The translations under genes were made by a program, and so were the position numbers. Source: Desulfococcaceae bacterium HSG9 (GTDB lineage: Bacteria; Desulfobacterota; Desulfobacteria; Desulfobacterales; JAUCGF01). From it: 64,000 bases of DNA. Below are positions 33,846 through 43,404 of the stretch, piece after piece (the stretch's first letter is position 1; the number at the start of each line of letters is the position of its first letter). The notes under the pieces are model-generated. The model was not told where the DNA came from and did not search any database. It saw nothing but the letters and a program-made list of their open reading frames with translations. The stretch is taken from positions 1 to 64,000 of the forward strand of contig JAUCGF010000075.1 of assembly GCA_030378005.1 (NCBI GenBank). The letters are read 5' to 3'.

Positions 33846-34577
33846 ATTTTATGACGCGGTATAGCAAGGAGATGCGCCGTTTGCAGAATCAGGACAAGGC
33901 CATTGAAGCCTGTATCCATCATTTAATCCGACCGACCATGGCAACGTCTATCGGGCTGGCACTGGGATTCAGTGCAATTATGCTGTCCGACCTGCTTCCG
34001 CTGGTGCATTTCGGATTTCTGGCGGCCTTGACGATCCTTGTCGCCCTGGTGGCGGATCTGATTATCACACCGATTTTGTTGGCTTCCACGCAATTGCTGA
34101 CACTATGGGACATGCTCACGTTAGAGTTGCAGCAAGCCGTGATTTCCGACTCCCCCCTGTTTCAAAACCTGAAACGCTGGCAAATCAAAAAAGTGGTGCT
34201 GCTGGGCAAGATTATGTGCGCCGGAAAGGGCGACGCCCTTATTCGGCAAGGCGACCAGGGGCAAAGCATGTATCTCCTGTTGGAAGGCAGGGTGCGGGTT
34301 GAAGTCGGAGATGGCCCTGCCGATGCTTCAAAGCAGGTTTTATATCATTTCAATCCCGGCGAAGTGTTCGGTGAAATCGCGCTCGTCAATCCCGGTCCCC
34401 GGACGGCTGATATTATTGCTACGGAAGATGTCTCCTATTTAGAGTTTGATTGGGACGGCATTGAACGCATCTTTCGTGTCTTTCCGCCCATAGCCGCACG
34501 CCTTTACCGCAATCTGGCTCTCATCCTGGGACAACGGCTCAGAGAGACAACCAAAAAAATGTTGGTGTAAGCAATGT
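33836..34577 (+). pseudogene. Detached copy of the 3' end of the RND-cNMP gene
   Basis: This 742-bp segment matches 19993-20734 at roughly 97 percent by eye, starting inside the second IAVDDTVHF motif and ending just after the stop. An open frame from the ATG at 33851 to 34570 would give 239 residues: the last membrane helices and the whole cyclic nucleotide-binding domain (FGEIALVNPGPRTADIIA intact). Most differences from the full gene are silent (the amino acid changes noticed are few, such as Ile to Val and Val to Ala), so the source was probably a diverged functional paralogue and decay is slight. No promoter or ribosome site is evident; most likely a truncated gene, though a small membrane cNMP protein cannot be excluded. 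Confidence 0.8.
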
Positions 34578-34643
34578 AACCGTTCAGGTTCCCATGCTTT
34601 ACATGAGACCTTTAACACGGATATAATTTCCCTGCACGGATAT

Positions 34644-36992
34644 CTACTTTTTCGTCAGCGTATGCACGCCATCCCATATTTCACCTGGGGCAACCGGCGG
34701 ATTATCTTTGTATAACCGGCAACGCTCTATATAGACGCTGGAAGGGTTGATTTTTCCAGCCGGTGAGCGTTCAAGCTTGAGCGCCAGGGTAAACCCGTCA
34801 ATCGCTTCATCCCATTTCATCTCCAAGTAACAAGCCATTGCCTCGTCAAATAACTTAAAAAGTGTTGTTTCATCATCAGTCAGCTGACCTTTTTCGGCGC
34901 GGACCTCGTAAACTTTTACCGGTTCTGAGCGCCCCACAACGATGATGCAGTCGATAAAGCGGATTGCCATCATATCGCCCACGGTTCCGGTTTTCCCGTT
35001 TTCATCAGGGTTTTTGGAATTCAGGGTGTCTTCGCTTACCAATATGCCTACGCCATACTGTTTGCCGGCTTGTTCCAACCGTGATGCCAGGTTGACAGCG
35101 TCTCCGTTCATGGTGTATTCCATCCGAAATTCGCTTCCCATATTGCCAACCACGATTTCTCCGGTATTGACACCGATGCGTATGGTCATTTGCCCGATTG
35201 CATCGGGCCATTTTTTGCCGGGCGTCCATTCTTCAGGCGGAAGTTTTTTTATATTACGGTCAGGTTCTTGGGGAGATGTCTTTTCCTCTTGCCATTTCGC
35301 GCGCAACTCGATCTGCTTTTTTTGCATCACCACCGCAGTTTTACACGCCATCAACGCATGATCATCAAATTCAAGTGGTGCATTGAAAAAAGCGGCGATA
35401 CCGTCGCCCTCATATTTATCCAGCGTGCCTTTATGGTCTGCCAAAATATTGGTCATAGCGGAAAGATACTCGTTTAAAACCTCGACCAATTGTTCGGCGG
35501 TCAGTTTTTCACTGAAAGTGCTGAAACTGCTGATATCACTGAAAAAGGCGGTTATGTTGCGGGATTCGCCGCCAAGACGCGGCATGACATTTTTTTTATA
35601 CATCTCATCAATTACCGCAGGTGGGAGGTAACTCTTAAACGTGGCTTTGAGAAAACGCTTCTTTTTTTCGGAAATCCAGAATTTGAACAATGTGAGCAGG
35701 GAAAAATTCATCACCAGAGACAGGATAGGAAAAAGCGGTGAAATAAACATGCGCCATCGACCTAGCGCTAAAATGGAGCCATACCAAATCAATATGCCGC
35801 TAACAAGCGTCACTGGCAACACCCATAAGGCTTTCAAGCGCGTAATCAACAGGCCGGTGATAAAGGCGGTGAAAATGATTAAAATGATCTCAAGTCCCGG
35901 CACCCAATCCGGTTTAAAAAAATAATCACCGGCTAATACATTATCAACGATGGTAGCGTGCGCTTCAACGCCCGGGAACCAGGAATCAAGAGGAGTGGGT
36001 CGAAGATCATGAAGGCCGGCGGCGGATGTGCCTACAAACACGATTTTACCTGCCAGGCTCTGAGGCTCTAATTTATCTTTTAACACATCACTTGCGGATA
36101 TATAGGGAAACGTATGTTTCGGCCCCCTGAAATGCAACAGCAAACGGCCATTTTGATCAACCGGAATTGACAACTTGCCCAAACGCAGCGATTCAACTCC
36201 GCCGGATGACATTTTTAACGCGCCGAGCGGTTGGTCAAAAGCGGTCCATAAAGCCGCCAGTGCGAGGCTGGGATAAATCTTGCCTTTCCAAGTAAGCAGC
36301 AACGGCGTGCTGCGGAGGATGCCGTCTTCATCAGCGCCCGTGTTCACAAATCCGGAACTTGTCGCTTTTTCAGATAAAACCTGAATTGTTGACAAAACAC
36401 TTTGCGCCTCAAGGAGATAATCTCTGGCGTCAGCCGCGCCTGGTGTTTTAATTTCAGACAGTTTGAGCGGATGAAGAAATGGGTCGGCCGACTGTTGGGC
36501 GCTTTTATGAAAATAAAAATAATTGCCTAAAACAAACGGCCCTTTGGCGATAATATTGGCAAGAATGCGATCATTGTCTAACAGCTCATCGGGCAAACCG
36601 GTGAATTGAACATCAACCTCCAGTTCTTTTTTCAGGTTTTGCTTGAGCACACCTAAAGAGGTGCGATCCGCTTCGGCAAATAAGATATCCAGAGAGATCG
36701 CTTGGGCACCGGCGTTTTGAATTTTAACCAGTAATTGAGCCACCCGGTAGCGCGGCCAGGGCCATTGTCCGAATTCGCTCAGGCTGGCTTCATCAATATC
36801 AACGATACACGACATCCCGGTCGTTTGCGTGCTATGCACTTTTGATAGAAACACATCATATAATTTACGATCCAGATAGTTTAAAAAAGGGGGTTCGTAA
36901 TTGTACAAGAGTGCAATCGTGCCAGTGATAATAAGACAAACCAGAGGCAGCAGTAACGCCGTCCGAAATTTATAAATCAGTTTTTTTAACAT
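34644..36992 (-). CDS. CHASE2-domain class III adenylate cyclase
   Basis: 782 residues. An N-terminal membrane helix (ALLLPLVCLIITGTIALLY) is followed by an extracytoplasmic CHASE2 sensor (DIDEASLSEFGQWPWPRYRVAQLL, SLDILFAEADRTS, FVGTSAAGLHDLRPTPLD). Three more helices (about 375-460) and a cytoplasmic cyclase domain follow. The catalytic core shows both metal-binding aspartates (FFSDISSFS and YEGDGIAAFF), a lysine in DKYEGD and the NGDAVNLASRLE transition-state segment, matching adenylate cyclases. A GAGGA ribosome site precedes the ATG. It should make cAMP in response to an external signal. It converges on the cNMP-domain fragment 74 bp away, suggesting a link with the RND-cNMP transporter. 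Confidence 0.9.
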   Translation of the reverse strand: MLKKLIYKFRTALLLPLVCLIITGTIALLYNYEPPFLNYLDRKLYDVFLSKVHSTQTTGMSCIVDIDEASLSEFGQWPWPRYRVAQLLVKIQNAGAQAISLDILFAEADRTSLGVLKQNLKKELEVDVQFTGLPDELLDNDRILANIIAKGPFVLGNYFYFHKSAQQSADPFLHPLKLSEIKTPGAADARDYLLEAQSVLSTIQVLSEKATSSGFVNTGADEDGILRSTPLLLTWKGKIYPSLALAALWTAFDQPLGALKMSSGGVESLRLGKLSIPVDQNGRLLLHFRGPKHTFPYISASDVLKDKLEPQSLAGKIVFVGTSAAGLHDLRPTPLDSWFPGVEAHATIVDNVLAGDYFFKPDWVPGLEIILIIFTAFITGLLITRLKALWVLPVTLVSGILIWYGSILALGRWRMFISPLFPILSLVMNFSLLTLFKFWISEKKKRFLKATFKSYLPPAVIDEMYKKNVMPRLGGESRNITAFFSDISSFSTFSEKLTAEQLVEVLNEYLSAMTNILADHKGTLDKYEGDGIAAFFNAPLEFDDHALMACKTAVVMQKKQIELRAKWQEEKTSPQEPDRNIKKLPPEEWTPGKKWPDAIGQMTIRIGVNTGEIVVGNMGSEFRMEYTMNGDAVNLASRLEQAGKQYGVGILVSEDTLNSKNPDENGKTGTVGDMMAIRFIDCIIVVGRSEPVKVYEVRAEKGQLTDDETTLFKLFDEAMACYLEMKWDEAIDGFTLALKLERSPAGKINPSSVYIERCRLYKDNPPVAPGEIWDGVHTLTKK

Positions 36993-37128
36993 TTTAAGAT
37001 TCCTCGGTGTCTTATTTTCAAATTTAAGGGGCTTGAATTCTTTAAGTCAGTCATTCGCTTTTGTATGAATCAGTAGGTAAATTCAATTACCTCTTTACTC
37101 AGAAAACCCATAATTTTAGTTAAGTTGT

Positions 37129-37505
37129 TTAAATCATAAACTCTTTTTTGCAATTCAGGGGGCTGGAAAAATAATTCAAAATCTGTTCCCAGCAGTTTTT
37201 CAAAATAACGAACAGTTTATGTCTTTTCTTCAAGGATATTTCGTCAATTCCCAAAACTCCGGTGCGAATAGCGCCTGTAGGCTTTATTTCAGCCTTTTCC
37301 CGGCGATAGAATATCTCTTTTACAACAGACCGGCTCAGACATTCTTTTTCAGCTATTTTTTTCGGTTGCCAGATAAACAACTCTCATACACCGGTTCTTC
37401 AAAAGCGGTACTTTGTCGTCGATGTGATTCTGCACAGGGCAGTTCCTCAGTGAATATCTTTCTGCATTCCTGACATTTAAAACGCCTTGATAAAAATTGA
37501 ATTGT
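37129..37505 (-). pseudogene. ISL3-family transposase remnant, frameshifted
   Basis: Minus-strand frames encode the typical ISL3 zinc-finger start (RRFKCQECRKIFTEELP, 37450-37490). After a frame change come KKIAEKECLSRSVVKEIF and TGVLGIDEISLKKRHKLFVI, the start of the DDE domain. The rest of the transposase is absent and the reading frame breaks at least once, so the element is dead. Confidence 0.6.
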
Positions 37506-37615
37506 GGAAAAAATACGGAGCAAAATGAAGTGGGTGTGTTATTCCATTATCAAATCATCGGTTTCGACAGACGTGCTGTAAAAAATGGCGACCCTGTCAT
37601 GGTCCGGATCCAAAG

Positions 37616-39442
37616 TTAATCCTGATCCCAGGTCACTCTTAACACTTCTTGATAGGTGGTTTCTCCGGCCAGCATTTTTTGAATGCCGTTTTCACGCAAG
37701 GTCACCATACCTTCCTCTTTAGCCTGCACACGAATCGCTTCTAAATTAGTGGTTGGCGTGGTGATTTTTTTAAGAGATTCGGTAAAAGGCAAAACTTCAA
37801 AAATTCCAATTCTGCCCATATAACCGGTGTCACGGCATTGGTGGCATCCGCGTCCGCGACTCAGCTTGATTTCACCGTGATCTGGCATATCCAGGCCCAT
37901 ACGCCGCAGCTCCAGCGTATCTATCATAAATGTCTCTTTGCAATTATTGCAAATCTGACGCATCAGGCGTTGAGATAAAATGCCAATTAAAGTGGCTTGT
38001 ATCAGGAATGATTGGATGCCCAAATCTAAAAGGCGAGTGACCGAGGATGGCGCATCGTTGGTATGCAGTGTTGACAATACCAGATGACCGGTTAAGGCGG
38101 CTTGCACCGCATTTTCAGCGGTTTCCAAATCACGCATTTCACCAATCATAATAACATCCGGGTCTTGTCTCAAGATAGTTCGTAGAATTGACCCAAAGGT
38201 GATATTCACTGCCGAATTGACAGCGATTTGGTTTAAGTCCTCGTGAATAATTTCGATGGGGTCTTCCACTGTGGTGATATTGATATCCGGCGTGGAAATA
38301 TGGCGCAGCGCGGAATAAAGCGTTGTGGATTTACCGGAGCCGGTGGGACCGCAAACCAGAACAATTCCGTGAGGCATATCAATGAAGCGCTGAAAGGTAA
38401 TAAAATCTTCGGGCGAAAAACCGATTTCTTCCAGTTTTTTGACCTGCATTTCCGGGTCCATGATACGCATAACCGCTTTTTCGCCAAACGTCACCGGCAG
38501 GGTGGATACCCGGATTTCAACTTCTGTACCGCTTTTTTCTGTTTTGATACGCCCGTCCTGGGGTCTGCGCTTATCCGCCATATCCATTCCGGCCACGCCT
38601 TTTATCCGGCTGATAATCGCGTTATGCACTTTTTTAGGTAAAGTGTAAACATCGTGCAAAACACCGTCAATCCGCATTCTCACCCGGCTGACATCCCGCT
38701 TGGGTTCAACATGAATATCACTGGCGCGCTGTTCAAAAGCGTGTACCAATAAATGATTGACCGCATGTACGATATGTTGATCATTGGGCGGCACCTCTTC
38801 AGCCGACATCAAGCGAATATACCGTTCCAGGTTGCCCAGATCAACGCCTTGGCCTTCAAACTGATCTTGCGCTTTGGTAATAGAGCGCTGAAATCCGAAA
38901 AATTCGCTGATAATTTTGATAATATCCGCTTTGGAACTGACCATTAATTTGACCCGCATCTTACTCACACGGGAAATGTCATCAAACACCTCAAGGTTAA
39001 ACGGATTAGGCGTTACCACCGTAATAAAACCATCTTTAACGCCGATGGGAATCACCAGATGTTTAATCGCAAACGTATGTGAAATCGTCGCAGTAACATC
39101 ATTTATGTCCAGTTTGAGCGGATCAAGCTTTATGTAAGGGTAGCCCCATTCATCGGCCAGCATCTTATAGATAATGTCTTCATTCAGTTCGCGCGCAGGT
39201 TTATCAAGGCGCTTGAGTTTAAGGGAAGCAATGACATCAATAATATTGATCGGATTCGTATTGCGCGTCGATGCCGACATACCTCGAAATTTTTGAGCGC
39301 GCAATTTTTCCATTTTGCTGGTAAGCGTAAATTTTTGCTCAAGAATGCTTTTAGCTTTCTTTGGGGAAAGGTAGCCATTTTTAATCAGCTGTTTTAAGAT
39401 TGTTCTGGTAGCGAAGGGATCTTTGACTGAAGATACAGGCAT
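37616..39442 (-). CDS. Type IV pilus / type II secretion assembly ATPase (PilB/GspE family)
   Basis: 608 residues. An N-terminal MshEN-like domain (GYLSPKKAKSIL, then a second LAxxWGYPY block near 110-175) precedes the hexameric ATPase. The ATPase shows an arginine-finger segment, Walker A GPTGSGKSTTLYS, the Asp box TVEDPIEI, Walker B VIMIGEMRDLETA and the His box LSTLHTNDA. A four-cysteine zinc motif (CNNCKE ... CHQC) follows. It powers pilus or pseudopilus assembly at the inner membrane. Walker B has Met where GEIRD is usual, a minor variation. It lies upstream of the pilin cluster on the opposite strand but is not in its operon. Confidence 0.9.
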   Translation of the reverse strand: MPVSSVKDPFATRTILKQLIKNGYLSPKKAKSILEQKFTLTSKMEKLRAQKFRGMSASTRNTNPINIIDVIASLKLKRLDKPARELNEDIIYKMLADEWGYPYIKLDPLKLDINDVTATISHTFAIKHLVIPIGVKDGFITVVTPNPFNLEVFDDISRVSKMRVKLMVSSKADIIKIISEFFGFQRSITKAQDQFEGQGVDLGNLERYIRLMSAEEVPPNDQHIVHAVNHLLVHAFEQRASDIHVEPKRDVSRVRMRIDGVLHDVYTLPKKVHNAIISRIKGVAGMDMADKRRPQDGRIKTEKSGTEVEIRVSTLPVTFGEKAVMRIMDPEMQVKKLEEIGFSPEDFITFQRFIDMPHGIVLVCGPTGSGKSTTLYSALRHISTPDINITTVEDPIEIIHEDLNQIAVNSAVNITFGSILRTILRQDPDVIMIGEMRDLETAENAVQAALTGHLVLSTLHTNDAPSSVTRLLDLGIQSFLIQATLIGILSQRLMRQICNNCKETFMIDTLELRRMGLDMPDHGEIKLSRGRGCHQCRDTGYMGRIGIFEVLPFTESLKKITTPTTNLEAIRVQAKEEGMVTLRENGIQKMLAGETTYQEVLRVTWDQD

Positions 39443-39486
39443 GGCAGAATTTTAAGTTTTAAGTTTTAAGTTGAAAATCCGTCTTG

Positions 39487-39508
39487 TTCCAACACTCCGG
39501 TGTTGGAA
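39487..39508. terminator. Short hairpin upstream of the ATPase gene
   Basis: TTCCAACAC and GTGTTGGAA flank a TCCG tetraloop between cpsB-like and pilB-like genes. It may be a terminator for the phosphatase gene; direct repeats of TTTTAAG follow. Confidence 0.4.
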
Positions 39509-39526
39509 TAAGTATAAATTATCATA

Positions 39527-40300
39527 CTAAAACAGAGAAAACCAGCGTTTTTTTGCCGGTTGTTCTGGTTCAGGAATCACAATCTTTTCACCGGCAAGTA
39601 TTGCTGCCGGACACACTGTCACCATCTCTTCGGCCTGCTCGGCACTGCCAAGAATTTTAGCGGCTTTTTTTACGCCCGTGGATAAAATGGGAGGCCGGTA
39701 CGCAACTGAATGGGCGTCTGTGGCAATGATATGTGCCAGACGGCATTCAAGCATTTTTTGAGCGCAAAGCTGAGTTTCGCGACCTAAATTTCCGGTGATA
39801 CTCATTGCTGTAATTTGCACCAAACAGCCCATACTGACAAATTCATAAAGTTCTTCTATATGTTGCTGGAAACCGTAATTACGTTCCGCATGAGCTAAAA
39901 TAGGCGTAATACCTTTGATTTGCAATTGAAAAATTTCTTGCTTGGCGCCCGGCGGAATGCTGTGAAAAGGAAATTCCAGTAACAAATAACGCTGATTATC
40001 ATTCAATGTAACAGCTTCGCCTGAAAATATTTTTTCTGCCATTCCGAAATTCAAATGGGTTTCCGAACCGGGAAACAGGTCTGATTTGATTTGCTCTTTG
40101 GCAAAGGCAGTGCGCAACTCGTCTGTGCCAGCGAGTATTTTGGAACGCGAATTGGAATAAATACCGTTTAAGATATGAGGCGTGGCAATAACAGTATGAA
40201 TGCCATCGTTTGCCGCAATTTTGGCCATGGCCAGGCTTTCTTCGATATCGGAAGCGCCATCGTCCATTCCGGGAAGAATATGCGAATGAATATCAATCAT
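39527..40300 (-). CDS. CpsB/CapC (YwqE)-family manganese-dependent protein tyrosine phosphatase
   Basis: 257 residues of the PHP phosphoesterase fold. Metal ligands are visible in DIHSHILPGMDDGA (residues 3-16), ATPHI (around 39), the SETHLNF stretch, LAHAERN (around 137) and ATDAHSV (around 196). These enzymes remove phosphate from tyrosine kinases that control capsule and exopolysaccharide synthesis. No capsule kinase gene is seen in the window. The gene follows the ftsB-like gene by about 90 bp on the same strand. Confidence 0.85.
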   Translation of the reverse strand: MIDIHSHILPGMDDGASDIEESLAMAKIAANDGIHTVIATPHILNGIYSNSRSKILAGTDELRTAFAKEQIKSDLFPGSETHLNFGMAEKIFSGEAVTLNDNQRYLLLEFPFHSIPPGAKQEIFQLQIKGITPILAHAERNYGFQQHIEELYEFVSMGCLVQITAMSITGNLGRETQLCAQKMLECRLAHIIATDAHSVAYRPPILSTGVKKAAKILGSAEQAEEMVTVCPAAILAGEKIVIPEPEQPAKKRWFSLF

Positions 40301-40390
40301 AGTTTAAATGTAAGGTTGTTTTGGTTTTTACAGGCGGCCATCGTAAGCCGAAAATTGTACTCTGGATGGAGAAATTATATTTAGCTGCAA

Positions 40391-40717
40391 TTACCGCACA
40401 GGTGCCGGGTTTTTGGTCTGTTTTACTGAGGTTGACGATTTTATCTTAAAAATGACCTCATCCTTTTCAACCCAACCCAGTTCATGTTTGGCTAAAATTT
40501 TTAAAAATTCCAGATCATTTTTTAAACGCTCAATTTCACGATAGTATGACAGAATTTTCTTTTCAAGCATTTTATTGCGTTCAATCAAGTGTGTTTTTTC
40601 AATTTTTTTAAAATTTAATTCAACCAAACCATTATGACCGTAAGCGATAAATAACACCAGAGATGCGGCCAGCAAAATTGCCGCAGCTATCAAAATGCTT
40701 TGTCGGTACTTTATCAT
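40391..40717 (-). CDS. FtsB/DivIC-like septum formation initiator
   Basis: 108 residues: one N-terminal membrane helix (ILIAAAILLAASLVLFIAYG) and then a heptad-rich coiled coil (FKKIEKTHLIERNKMLEKK and onward), ending in LGWVEKDEVIFKI, the FtsB-type tail. FtsB forms a complex with FtsL and FtsQ at the division septum. Its ATG overlaps the murJ stop by 4 bp, so the two are translationally coupled; both serve cell-envelope growth. Confidence 0.75.
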   Translation of the reverse strand: MIKYRQSILIAAAILLAASLVLFIAYGHNGLVELNFKKIEKTHLIERNKMLEKKILSYYREIERLKNDLEFLKILAKHELGWVEKDEVIFKIKSSTSVKQTKNPAPVR

Positions 40718-42309
40718 CTATGCACCTTGCTTTTTATTATAGTAGTTACCGTTTTGAGTTCATCGCTTTTCATCAACAAGGACAACCCGGCATATAAGAT
40801 TAAGCCGGAAACAATACTCACGGATAATCCGATCAACAGATGGGTGAACGGAACCGTGGGCGATGAAGATGAAATTGTATAATAAGCCATAATATATACT
40901 CCTACACCCATAATGACAGAACTGGCAACTGTTTTTATAGCTGAAATCATGATGGGGTGCCAGTCGGGGACACCTAAACGCTGTCTTAACACCCAAATCA
41001 GTAACACCAAGTTCAATATGGATGACAAAGATGTGGCCAAAGCCAATCCGCCGTGTGCCAGTGGTTTCATCAAGATAATACTGAGTGCGATATTTGCAAC
41101 AATGGCAATAATGGCGATACGTACCGGTGTGCGCGTGTCCTGAAGTGCATAAAAAGTGGAAACAACAACACGTACCGCTGAAAACGCCCATAAGCCGATG
41201 CAATAATATAAAAGAGCAACGGCGGTCTGACGGACTGTTTCCGCATCAAAAGCACCGCGCTTAAATAACAGCGCTACAATCGGTTCTCTGAGTACGATCA
41301 GACCAATCATAGCCGGAATGGTGATAAATAAAACCAATCGGATGGCATAAGCAAAGGTTTCCCTGAGCGCATCTATATCTTTTGCCGCCGCCTGTCTCGA
41401 AAGGGTCGGTAAAATAGCGGTGGCAATAGCTATCGCAAAAATTCCAAGGGGAAACTGTACCAGACGGTCGGCATAATAAAGATAGGAAACGCTGCCTTGG
41501 GGCAGTAACGATGCCAGTAAGGTGCCTATCAAAATATTGATCTGATAAACGGCCGCCCCTAATATCGTAGGCAGCATCAGCACCCCGATTTTTTTCAGAC
41601 CGGGGTGGTAAAAAGAAGCTCTTTTCCAAAAGATAAATCCTTTGCTGATAAGAAAAGGCACTTGCAGTAAAAGTTGCAGTATGCCACCGATGATAACCCC
41701 GATAGCCACTCCTAAAATCGGATCGGACATGAAGGGGGCGATTAGGAAAACAGAGCCTATCATGGCGATATTCAAACAGACCGGGGCCAGTGCCGGCGCG
41801 GCAAAATGCCCCAACACATTCAAAATCCCCATAAACAATGCGACCAGGCCGATAAAAAAAATATAGGGAAACATCATTCTGGTCAGTGTGACTGTTAAAG
41901 CAAGCTTGCCCGGTGTGGCGCTAAAACCGGGTGCTATAAGCCTTACAATAAGCGGTGACAACAGAACACCGGCAACAGCTACCAAAATAAGCAACGCACT
42001 CAGCGTTCTTACGGCTGATCGCGCCAACTTAAATGCCTCATTTTTACCTGAATTTGTAAGATATTCGCTGAAAACAGGAACAAATGTGATGCTTAAAGAG
42101 CCTTCGGCAAATAACCTTCTTAAAAGATTGGGAATTCTGAAAGCGACAAAAAAAGCATCTGCGCTCAGGCCGGCTCCAAAAACACTGGCAATAACCATAT
42201 CTCTTATAAATCCGAAAATACGGCTTAAAAAAGTGGCCGCACCGACAATTCCGGCGGCTATGGTAACTTTTGATTTTTCAGATACCGATTGGGGTTGATT
42301 TTGATTCAA
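40714..42309 (-). CDS. murJ: Lipid II flippase MurJ
   Basis: 531 residues with about 14 membrane helices of the MOP superfamily, typical MurJ length. Family signatures include TFLSRIFGFIRDMVIASVFGAG near the start, FFVAFRIPNLLRRLFAEGSLS around 50-70 and the LVQFPLGIFAIAIATAILPTLSR block near 280. MurJ moves lipid II across the inner membrane for peptidoglycan synthesis. It overlaps the ftsB-like gene and is divergent from rpsT. Confidence 0.93.
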   Translation of the reverse strand: MNQNQPQSVSEKSKVTIAAGIVGAATFLSRIFGFIRDMVIASVFGAGLSADAFFVAFRIPNLLRRLFAEGSLSITFVPVFSEYLTNSGKNEAFKLARSAVRTLSALLILVAVAGVLLSPLIVRLIAPGFSATPGKLALTVTLTRMMFPYIFFIGLVALFMGILNVLGHFAAPALAPVCLNIAMIGSVFLIAPFMSDPILGVAIGVIIGGILQLLLQVPFLISKGFIFWKRASFYHPGLKKIGVLMLPTILGAAVYQINILIGTLLASLLPQGSVSYLYYADRLVQFPLGIFAIAIATAILPTLSRQAAAKDIDALRETFAYAIRLVLFITIPAMIGLIVLREPIVALLFKRGAFDAETVRQTAVALLYYCIGLWAFSAVRVVVSTFYALQDTRTPVRIAIIAIVANIALSIILMKPLAHGGLALATSLSSILNLVLLIWVLRQRLGVPDWHPIMISAIKTVASSVIMGVGVYIMAYYTISSSSPTVPFTHLLIGLSVSIVSGLILYAGLSLLMKSDELKTVTTIIKSKVHR

Positions 42310-42431
42310 TTTGGCTTATCTTATCAGAAGTGATTTTTTGAACCGCTTTCAGTTTTTCCGGAAGAGGAGCGCAAGCTTGAGCTTGCAGGAATACCGTAAT
42401 AAATAACAATTGTCGGCACTCTTAATTTCGC

Positions 42432-42460
42432 TTGACACTTATTTTATTATTCAGTACAAA
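42432..42460 (+). promoter_or_regulatory. Sigma-70 type promoter for rpsT
   Basis: TTGACA (42432-42437) and TACAAA (42455-42460) are spaced by 17 bases, about 45 bp before the rpsT start. Confidence 0.6.
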
Positions 42461-42504
42461 ATATAAATTATATTTTAACTTCAAATTTGAAAGGAGCAAC
42501 ACCA

Positions 42505-42774
42505 TTGGCAAATCATAAGTCCGCAGTCAAACGCGCCCGTCAAAACGAAAAACGGCGTGAACGTAACAAGATAGTCAGAACAGGAATTAAGAATGTTACG
42601 AAAAACGTACGTCTTGTCGCCCAGAAAAAAGAGGATAGCGAAATTGTTTTAAAAACATTGAATAATGCCAAATCAGTAATTGATAAAGCCGCTAAAAAGG
42701 GCGTTATCCACAAGAATACCGCCTCACGCAAAATATCTCGCCTCACCAAACTGGTAAATAAAGCCGCGGCCTGA
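42505..42774 (+). CDS. rpsT: Ribosomal protein S20
   Basis: 89 residues. The start is TTG at 42505, chosen because AAGGAG lies about 8 bases upstream and the protein then begins (M)ANHKSAVKRARQ, the canonical S20 N-terminus; an upstream TTG at 42487 overlaps the ribosome site and is unlikely. Basic helical protein with KNVTKNV and the conserved KGVIHKNTASRKISRLTKLVN C-terminal helix. Structural protein of the 30S subunit. Terminated by a strong hairpin. Confidence 0.95.
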   Translation: MANHKSAVKRARQNEKRRERNKIVRTGIKNVTKNVRLVAQKKEDSEIVLKTLNNAKSVIDKAAKKGVIHKNTASRKISRLTKLVNKAAA

Positions 42775-42800
42775 CGGCTATCAAAACGTTTTCATCCGTT

Positions 42801-42837
42801 GTAGGGTGGGTTCCGTTTAGCGCTTCACCCACCCTAC
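42801..42837. terminator. Bidirectional hairpin between rpsT and lptE
   Basis: A perfect 10-bp stem GTAGGGTGGG/CCCACCCTAC (42801-42810, 42828-42837) lies between two convergent genes. The same GTAGGGTGGG motif appears in repeats at 33555 and, diverged, 20791. Confidence 0.65.
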
Positions 42838-42858
42838 TATTGGATTATGCCGGCCGGC

Positions 42859-43374
42859 TTAAAAATCATCCGTTAAACGATTATATACTCTTTCCGCCAA
42901 TTTTTTGGAAAGGCGTTTAATCGCCGCACTTTTGTTTGATTCTGTCTGCGCCTTGTCGTCATCAACGTCATATTCCTCTTTTTCTGAAATCCCTTTGGAA
43001 AACCACAATACTTTCCCATTCTTAGCGGTCAATTTTAAATCAACGGTCATGTAAACCCGGCTTTCAAGGGAACTTTGAGGGCCTTTGCGAGCGATAGTAC
43101 CACTTCGGATAGCTACAATTGAGCCTTCCATTACAGCATCTGCGGATGTCTGACGCGTTACCATCACATCGCTGTTGGTAATAAATTGATCAACCAACTC
43201 ACTCGTAAAGGTATTTTCAACACCGACTTCGGATGTACGATTCTGGAAAGTGACAATATTGATGCTTTTGATACCTCCCGGAGGTTCGCCGCCACCTGAA
43301 AATTTATAGCCACATGCTGAAGCTAAAATACAGATGCTCAGTAACAGTCCGATATTAATTTTTTTTAATTGCAT
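42859..43374 (-). CDS. lptE: LPS assembly lipoprotein LptE
   Basis: 171 residues: lipoprotein signal peptide with lipobox LASAC (Cys 21), then GYKFSGGGEPPGGIKSINIVTFQNRTSEVGVE, the typical LptE/RlpB beginning, and a charged C-terminal helix. LptE plugs the LptD barrel that inserts LPS into the outer membrane. It lies 30 bp after leuS on the same strand, the common leuS-lptE arrangement. Confidence 0.88.
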   Translation of the reverse strand: MQLKKINIGLLLSICILASACGYKFSGGGEPPGGIKSINIVTFQNRTSEVGVENTFTSELVDQFITNSDVMVTRQTSADAVMEGSIVAIRSGTIARKGPQSSLESRVYMTVDLKLTAKNGKVLWFSKGISEKEEYDVDDDKAQTESNKSAAIKRLSKKLAERVYNRLTDDF

Positions 43375-43404
43375 ATTTTTCCCCTAAAGATGTGTTTATC
43401 TGAT

